Below are positions 59,046-64,000 of a stretch of DNA of 64,000 nucleotides, piece by piece. The DNA is from Carpediemonas membranifera (lineage: Eukaryota; Fornicata), in assembly GCA_019828565.1 (NCBI GenBank), contig JAHDYR010000038.1, positions 1,302,001 through 1,366,000 of the forward strand, written 5' to 3'. The notes beneath the pieces were generated by a model. It saw nothing but the letters and a program-made list of their open reading frames with translations. It had not been told where the DNA came from and did no database searches. The translations under genes were made by a program, and so were the position numbers. How positions within the stretch are numbered: position 1 is the stretch's first letter; the number at the start of each line of letters is the position of its first letter.

Positions 59046-60179
59046 TACGAGTCAAGAGGAATCAACAGGACCAAATCGTATCACCTACCAGCAGAACCTG
59101 ATGGCCTCGTGGACATAGCGACAGGAAGACCCCCCAGAGACCTAGAGCAGCACGTCCACACCTTCCAGGCGTGGGGCGACCGTCTAGCGACGGAGCTCAA
59201 AGCGTATGAGAGAAGAGAAGGCTGCAGAGTCCACCTGTTCGCCAAGGGAAAGCACATGGAGATGTTCCTCCTCACAGACGCAGCGAACGGCTTAGCCGCA
59301 GAGAGCAGAGACTACTTCGCACAGAGACTAGTGGACGAAAACGAGCTGCCAACGCTGCTGGTCAGGGCTAGACCCGACCTCGAACAGAGATTCAGAGTCA
59401 ATTACAACAACGCGCAGAGCATGGAGTGGCTAGACCTGTGGACCAGCCGGTGGCAATCACGGGAAGCACCCAAGAGAGTATGCCCCTACCACAGCCACAC
59501 GGCGGGGTGCTATCACTGCGCACTGGCGGACAGCACACTGTTCGCAATCAGAGTTCTAGCACTATTCAGAGGCACCAACGGCATCGGTGAGTTAGAGGAC
59601 GCCCTCAGACTGCTGCAGCCAGCCATTGAGGAAGAGGTCAGAGCAGCCAGAGAAAGCAGTGACATCATAGCAGGGCTGGGGTTCCAGCCGAGGCACACAG
59701 CGTTCCAGGAGTTTGGCCCCCACCCAGCGTTCAGAGAGATCAGAGACGGGCACCAGGGCAACAGGTTCCTTGTAGTGCCAGACAGAGAACACAGGTTCGG
59801 CATTGGCTTCGGATTTGCAGAGGTAGCGATGGGGATGAAGGGCCTGCTCCTATCCCCTGACGCCTTCACTGACAGAGACAACAGAGTCACTAGGAACCCT
59901 ATCTGGACACTGGAAGAGGAGCTAGACAACCCAGAGCAACTCAGAGCGGTCCAGGGCCGAGCCGGCCTTGGAGCGCACAACGAAGAGAACATGGTCACAC
60001 TGTCACAGCTCGTCAACTGGTGGCCCAGCAGAGAGCGCATCGCCCGGCAAGAGACCTGGGGATGCGAAGAGCTAGCAGAGGCACTCAGAGAGTTTGAAGG
60101 GCGCATAGCCAATGTCAAAGCCCCCCGAACGCCAGAGCCTCCATCAGAGTCGCATTCATCCCCAGAGACTGGGGACTGA
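59046..60179 (+). CDS. Retroelement ORF A: Cys/His-motif protein, no in-frame ATG at its start
   Basis: Open from after a TGA at 59043 to the stop at 60179. The first start-like codon in frame is GTG (59109), and the first ATG is about 50 codons later. The ATG at 59101 is out of frame and closes after five codons. The product has a Cys/His cluster CPYHSHTAGCYHC (59481-59519), then acidic helices and a conserved-looking FGIGFGFAEVAMGMKGLLL. Probably the element's nucleic-acid-binding or Gag-like protein. It could be 5'-truncated or use a non-AUG start. No homolog recognised. Confidence 0.65.
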   Translation, partial: YESRGINRTKSYHLPAEPDGLVDIATGRPPRDLEQHVHTFQAWGDRLATELKAYERREGCRVHLFAKGKHMEMFLLTDAANGLAAESRDYFAQRLVDENELPTLLVRARPDLEQRFRVNYNNAQSMEWLDLWTSRWQSREAPKRVCPYHSHTAGCYHCALADSTLFAIRVLALFRGTNGIGELEDALRLLQPAIEEEVRAARESSDIIAGLGFQPRHTAFQEFGPHPAFREIRDGHQGNRFLVVPDREHRFGIGFGFAEVAMGMKGLLLSPDAFTDRDNRVTRNPIWTLEEELDNPEQLRAVQGRAGLGAHNEENMVTLSQLVNWWPSRERIARQETWGCEELAEALREFEGRIANVKAPRTPEPPSESHSSPETGD

Positions 60180-61404
60180 TCAGAACCAGAGACGCGGGGT
60201 CTATCCTGAAGCGCATGCGCTGGGAAGGCCGACGCATGGTCACCACAGTGATCCCGGAAGAGGCCAGAGTCAGAATGGGGGCATCCCACCCAGCGGATAC
60301 AAACCCGACGTGGACGGCAAGGACGAGATACCCTTCAGGGTCACGTACAGAGACACTCACCTCCAGATGGCAGTCGGCGAAGTCGAGCACCAAGTGGTAG
60401 GCAGGAACTTCAGAGACATCCTGGACCCTGCAACCCGGGTGGACAGACGCCGCGAGGACGAGCGCCGTGACCACAAAGAGATCAGGCGCCCGGACATCAG
60501 AGATGAGAGACACCACGACAGAGAGGTGGGTCACCAAGTTGACAGAGAGGCCAGACGGTCGGTCGACCAGGAAGTCAGGCGCCCTACTGGCAGAGAGATC
60601 GGACATCCCACCCACAGAGAAGCCATACACCTGGCCGACAGAGAGGCCAGACGTCCGGCTGACTATGAGGTCAGACGCCCCATCGCCAGAGAAGCTGACC
60701 AACCCACCGAAAGAGACATCAGACACCCTGACGACAGAGAGGCTGGGCGCCTCATCGACAGAGAAATCAGACGTCCTGAAATCTATGAACGCGACACGGA
60801 GCTCGAACGTCTGGAAGCCAGGGCCAACAGAGCAGAACAGGGCGGTCTCCGGATCAGACCCGACTTCGAAGAGGCAGAGAGGCGCCAGCGGGAGAGAAAC
60901 GAGTGGCTTAGAGAACATCTTGGAACAGCCAGAGACAACCGCAGAGGCAACCACTCCTCAGCAGCCGGCAAGCGAGGCAGCCAAGGCAGAGACGACCTAT
61001 CCGAGTCAGGAAAGAGGAGCAGACACAGTGACGACACCGCTGGGACGGTAAGAAGCAGACTACCGGACCAGCAGGACGCCGAGAAACAGAGGCTCCTACT
61101 TCAACTGGCAGAGGCACAGCGAGAAATCTCAGCCCTCAAGGCCGCCCGGCAGAGACCCGCAGACCTGGCAGGCACTGAACCCGACCCCCTTGTCAGACCA
61201 CCGATTGAGATGGTCAAGAACAGAGACGCCGCGGTAGTGCCCCGTCGCAGGAACAAGAGCAGGAGAACCAGGACCACCAGACAGATGGACCCCATGGAGA
61301 TGATGACACAGTTCATGTCCTTCATGGCCAACATGCAAGGTGGTCAGGCCCGCGACCCTGAACCGTATGATGATGCCAGTGAAAGTGAGGTCTCGGAGGA
61401 GTAA
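60112..61404 (+). CDS. Retroelement ORF B: charged protein with 8-residue repeats and coiled coil
   Basis: 430 residues. The ATG at 60112 lies 3 nt after an in-frame TAG and overlaps the end of ORF A by 68 nt in the +1 frame. Eleven 8-residue repeats of D-R-E-x-R-R-P-x type occupy 60517-60780. A charged helix (YERDTELERLEARANRAEQG) and a coiled coil (KQRLLLQLAEAQREISALKA) follow, then a basic stretch (VVPRRRNKSRRTRTTRQMD) and an acidic end. Likely an RNA-binding, self-associating element protein analogous in position to LINE ORF1. Confidence 0.65.
   Translation: MSKPPERQSLHQSRIHPQRLGTDQNQRRGVYPEAHALGRPTHGHHSDPGRGQSQNGGIPPSGYKPDVDGKDEIPFRVTYRDTHLQMAVGEVEHQVVGRNFRDILDPATRVDRRREDERRDHKEIRRPDIRDERHHDREVGHQVDREARRSVDQEVRRPTGREIGHPTHREAIHLADREARRPADYEVRRPIAREADQPTERDIRHPDDREAGRLIDREIRRPEIYERDTELERLEARANRAEQGGLRIRPDFEEAERRQRERNEWLREHLGTARDNRRGNHSSAAGKRGSQGRDDLSESGKRSRHSDDTAGTVRSRLPDQQDAEKQRLLLQLAEAQREISALKAARQRPADLAGTEPDPLVRPPIEMVKNRDAAVVPRRRNKSRRTRTTRQMDPMEMMTQFMSFMANMQGGQARDPEPYDDASESEVSEE
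60517..60780 (+). repeat. Eleven 24-bp tandem units in ORF B
   Basis: Units typically begin GACAGAGAG and encode D-R-E-[AVI]-R-R-P-x. The period is exactly 24 bp over 264 bp, with diverged copies. Confidence 0.85.
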
Positions 61405-61736
61405 GTGGATCAGAGATAAAGCAGTATTCTTTCAGAAACTAGTGTATCAGACTTTCTTTCTTTATATAACCCTGGCTCCCACCCAGGGCCTGGCATTAGC
61501 CTACGGGCACTGCCAGTGGGCTGTGGCGGCAGCCAAAGGGGGGGTCACGCCACTGCGCCCCCTCCTAAGTATCCATGCCCGAGGGCGAATCGGTCACCAA
61601 GAAGCACGGAGGCTGGCCCGCCAAGGGTTACCAAGACCGGCATCGAGGCCCCTTGACGGGACAGTGACACAGTGAACCCTTAGCCCCTGCAGAAATTCTC
61701 AGAATTCGCAGGATAAGGATCAGAGCATAGTACAAC
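61405..61736 (+). other. Inter-ORF spacer of the retroelement
   Basis: Starts AT-rich with CTTTCTTTCTTTATATAACC, then GC-rich inverted segments (CCTGGCTCCCACCCAGG, ATTAGCCTACGGGC) and a G7 run near 61542. It may carry a promoter or RNA structure for the downstream ORF; no ORF is supported in it. Confidence 0.5.
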
Positions 61737-62081
61737 ATGGAAACGTTCAAGATCTTAAGCCTGAACACTCAGGGGCACATAGGACGAGGAAAGGACTTCA
61801 CGGCATCAATAGCAACAGCAATTCAAACCAAACTCAGAGACATTGAAGCGGTTTGTATACAAGAGACATGGAGAACAGCAAACACAAGAGTCCACAGCTT
61901 CATAGACTTCCAGTACGCTTTAGCAGGCAGAGAAACAGAGGAAACACTAGCAACAACGAACGAAAAGCGGAAAAGAGAGACCAGGTGCCAGCATCGCGTG
62001 AACAGACAACTGGGAATCACAGGTGACGACCCCCTACACCCAAGTGGCACGGGACCAGAGAAGGCATCGGCACAATCGTAA
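61737..62081 (+). CDS. Retroelement ORF C, 5' part: APE endonuclease N-terminus, frameshifted
   Basis: ATG at 61737. LSLNTQGHIGRGKDF and VCIQETWRTANT give the APE-type Asn and Glu metal-site motifs at the usual N-terminal spacing. The frame runs into a stop at 62081, while the rest of the endonuclease is in the -1 frame from 62027, so one base appears lost between 62027 and 62080. A C5 run at 62030-62034 is a likely place. Confidence 0.75.
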   Translation: METFKILSLNTQGHIGRGKDFTASIATAIQTKLRDIEAVCIQETWRTANTRVHSFIDFQYALAGRETEETLATTNEKRKRETRCQHRVNRQLGITGDDPLHPSGTGPEKASAQS

Positions 62082-64000
62082 GCCCGCATGCCAGAGCAAC
62101 ATGGGATGTCGGCATCACTGACAGCCTGTCAGGAAGAGTGCAGGCGAGTATTATGAGGACGAGCAGAGACATCATGGTAATCACAGTGTATGCACCCACT
62201 TCAGATAAAGGGAAGACAGTGAAAGATCAGTTCAGAGACAACATCCAAGAGATACTGGACATGAAAGGGGACATGGAAGCAATCATCATTGGGGACTGGA
62301 ACATGGCCCCAGGGCCGGCACACGGAACCACCAGGTGGAAGGATGTTATGGACAAACACAAACTCAGAGCAATCATACCAGAGAGGGGCACATTATCCAG
62401 TGGCAACACCACACCGGACTTCGCAATGGTCTCAGAGGGAATCAGGAAAGCAGAGATTCAAGTGGTCAGCTCGACAGTGCTGGGAGTATGGGGGTCGGCC
62501 CACAAAGGGGTCAAGCTTGCCTGGGAAGAACCCCGATACAGAGCCAACAGAGACGATGACAGTGGCCTGGAAATGCCAGGAGTGCACACATGGAATATGA
62601 AAGAGAGGGAGGGCCACACAACAATCAAGGAGCTAGACAGAAACGGATCGATAGATCAGTGTGAGGAGACAATCAGAGCCTGCCTGGGGGAACCAGCCGG
62701 GGAGAAGAGAGCCAAACCACGAGAGCAGATAGTACAAGACAGCGCATGGGCCGACCTCCATGAAACAGAATGGTCAGAAGCAGGCAACAAGGTGAGGACG
62801 AGACTAATGAACAGCGAACTGAAGAAGTGCTGGGACAAACGCAGAGAAGAGTGGATAGCCGACCTCAGCAAGAGCACAAGAGAGGGATACAAAGCATCGA
62901 GATCAATGGTAGAGGCTGCAGTCAGAAGATGGTGGTGCGACAACCAGTACAAAGGGATGCCTGGCAGCCTGCTCAAGGACGGAATGATCACCACGGACAA
63001 GGCCACGATCAGTGAAATCCTGCTTAAGCAGTATGCGAAGGTAAGTAGAGGCAGAGAACCAGAGTGGAAGGAGTGGCCTGGCATAGGAGGGGACGAATTC
63101 TCCAAGGAGGAAGTGAGAGCAGCCATCAGTAAGATTAAGAGAGACACAGCCCCGGGCCCAGAGAACACAATAGGGACCATGCTAAGAGAACTCAATGAGC
63201 GAGGACTCAAGGAGCTTACCAGATTTATGAACAGGGTATATAGAGAAGGGAAGATCCCAGAGACGTGGAAATACGCAACAGTGTCAGCTATCCACAAGAC
63301 CGGAAAACTCAGAGTTAAGCCAGAGTCGTATAGACCCATCTCGCTCACCCCGTTGCTGTACAGAGTATACGGTCGGCTGTTAAAGAAGAGACTGGAGAAG
63401 GCCACCAAAAGGTTCATACCCAGAGAACAGGCAGGATTCCAACCTGAAAGGGACGTAGTGCAGCAGATCCAGTATATAGTGCAGAGACACCAGGAAGGGG
63501 GGGAGACGACCTCAGTGTTCCTAGACATAGAGAAGGCATACGACACAGTGCCAAGAGACACCCTGATGGACAAACTCCAGGGAATGGGAGTGGAGGCCCA
63601 CCTTATCAGAGCAATCCAGAGCACACTACAAGAGACATGGATATCAGTGAAAGGGGCAAAGGCATGGGAAAGAACCAACAGGGGAGTTAAGCAAGGGTGC
63701 GTACTAGCCCCGACCCTGTTTGTTCTCTTCATGGCAAACTGGCCCCACCTGGTCAGGAAAAAGCACATGAGCGAGCCCTATGATATCAGAGAACCACCAG
63801 TGGAAACAACAAGTACCAGAGACCCACTCCCGGCAGTGCTAACCATGTTTGTGGATGACACTGCATTCACGGGAGACACACCGGTACAGAGCCAGATCAT
63901 AGCAAACCTGGTCATAGCGATCATCAGAGAACACGAAATGGGCGTCAACGAGCAGAAGAACGTCATGATCAGTGTCGACAGAGCAGCCACGGTCAGAATA
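62027..64000 (+). CDS. Retroelement ORF C, main part: endonuclease C-terminus and reverse transcriptase, 3' partial
   Basis: Open for 658 codons to the last base. Endonuclease motifs: VYAPTSDKG, IIIGDWNMAPGPA (GDxN), TPDFAMVS and GSAHKGVKLAW, which keeps the catalytic His though the usual SDH reads SAH. RT motifs: ESYRPISLTPLLYRVYGRLL, REQAGFQPERDVVQQI, motif A SVFLDIEKAYDTVPRDTL, motif B RGVKQGCVLAPTLFVLF and motif C LTMFVDDTAF (FVDD for YADD). All RT catalytic aspartates are present. The C-terminus lies beyond the window. Confidence 0.9.

Larger units (their letters stand above)
58600..64000 (+). mobile_element. Non-LTR (LINE-like) retroelement with APE endonuclease and RT, right end outside window
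   Basis: Two upstream ORFs, a spacer of about 330 bases and an endonuclease-RT ORF lie on one strand. All three ORFs share heavy AGA use for arginine, unlike the CGC/CGN preference of the surrounding genes. No LTR or target-site duplication can be identified because the right end is missing; the left boundary is a guess from composition. An N-terminal APE-type endonuclease places it with LINE-like clades rather than the restriction-endonuclease type of elements known in Giardia. Confidence 0.8.

Noticed and set aside
58585-59055. 156-codon minus-strand ORF left of the retroelement
   Set aside because: Runs against element orientation across GC-rich structured sequence; no recognisable product.
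60115-60954. 279-codon minus-strand ORF
   Set aside because: Antisense of the repeat region of element ORF B.
62020-62040. Programmed -1 frameshift site in the element
   Set aside because: No X-XXY-YYZ heptamer at the C run and no clear downstream pseudoknot; a one-base loss is simpler.
62656-63768. 370-codon minus-strand ORF
   Set aside because: Exact antisense of the reverse transcriptase; AGA-rich sense codons read TCT/TCC in reverse and rarely give stops.
1-64000. CRISPR arrays, rRNA or tRNA genes, bacterial-type operons
   Set aside because: None seen; no spaced direct repeats of CRISPR type, no convincing cloverleaf and no rRNA core sequence.

Overview
The window is GC-rich nuclear DNA from a protist with a compact genome. 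Genes lie on both strands, often 50-300 bases apart, and most are uninterrupted. At least ten introns can be deduced. Seven are only 28-32 nt long, with a GTNTGT-like donor and a CTNAC branch motif almost fused to the acceptor (for example CTAACACAG). That architecture is known from Giardia and Trichomonas, so I infer a metamonad, probably a free-living Carpediemonas-like fornicate. The species is inference only; no rRNA or species marker is present.

Bases 1-9,000: the 3' part of MCM2, a three-exon coiled-coil protein, a hypothetical protein, RPB3 and RIO1 kinase. Bases 9,000-19,700: a truncated cathepsin B, a TPR-RCC1-like protein, RRP8, phosphoglucomutase, a DPH2-like protein, a non-canonical poly(A) polymerase, V-ATPase subunit G and a metallo-beta-lactamase-fold hydrolase. 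Bases 19,700-31,200: an RRM-RGG protein, a hypothetical protein, a homeodomain protein, ribosomal proteins eL27 and uL11, SWD2/WDR82, PheRS beta, a Rap-GAP-domain protein and a secreted BPI/LBP-like protein. Bases 31,385-32,335 hold frame-shifted minus-strand segments that align piecewise with histones H3, H2A and H2B; I read them as decayed or very divergent histone genes.

Bases 32,500-58,330: a COG4-like tether with an Sm1-like N-terminus, a small IGNW protein, a 2,667-residue ARM/coiled-coil/ARM giant, a hypothetical coiled-coil protein, an E(z)-type CXC-SET methyltransferase, a SCYL2-like pseudokinase, a gelsolin-domain protein, a second RCC1-like paralog, a two-domain adenylyl cyclase whose catalytic halves are in reversed order, and EXO1. 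From about 58,600 to the right edge lies a non-LTR retroelement with two upstream ORFs and an APE endonuclease-reverse transcriptase ORF. It has AGA-rich codon use unlike the host genes and one frameshift in the endonuclease; the reverse transcriptase is open to the window edge.

The host genes are mostly unlinked housekeeping functions: replication and repair (MCM2, EXO1), transcription and chromatin (RPB3, SWD2, E(z)), ribosome biogenesis and translation (RIO1, RRP8, eL27, uL11, PheRS, DPH2), trafficking (COG4-like, SCYL2-like, V-ATPase G) and signalling (cyclase, RapGAP). I see no operon logic. Start codons were chosen at ATG; several longer open frames begin only at GTG or TTG and were shortened or given upstream exons.
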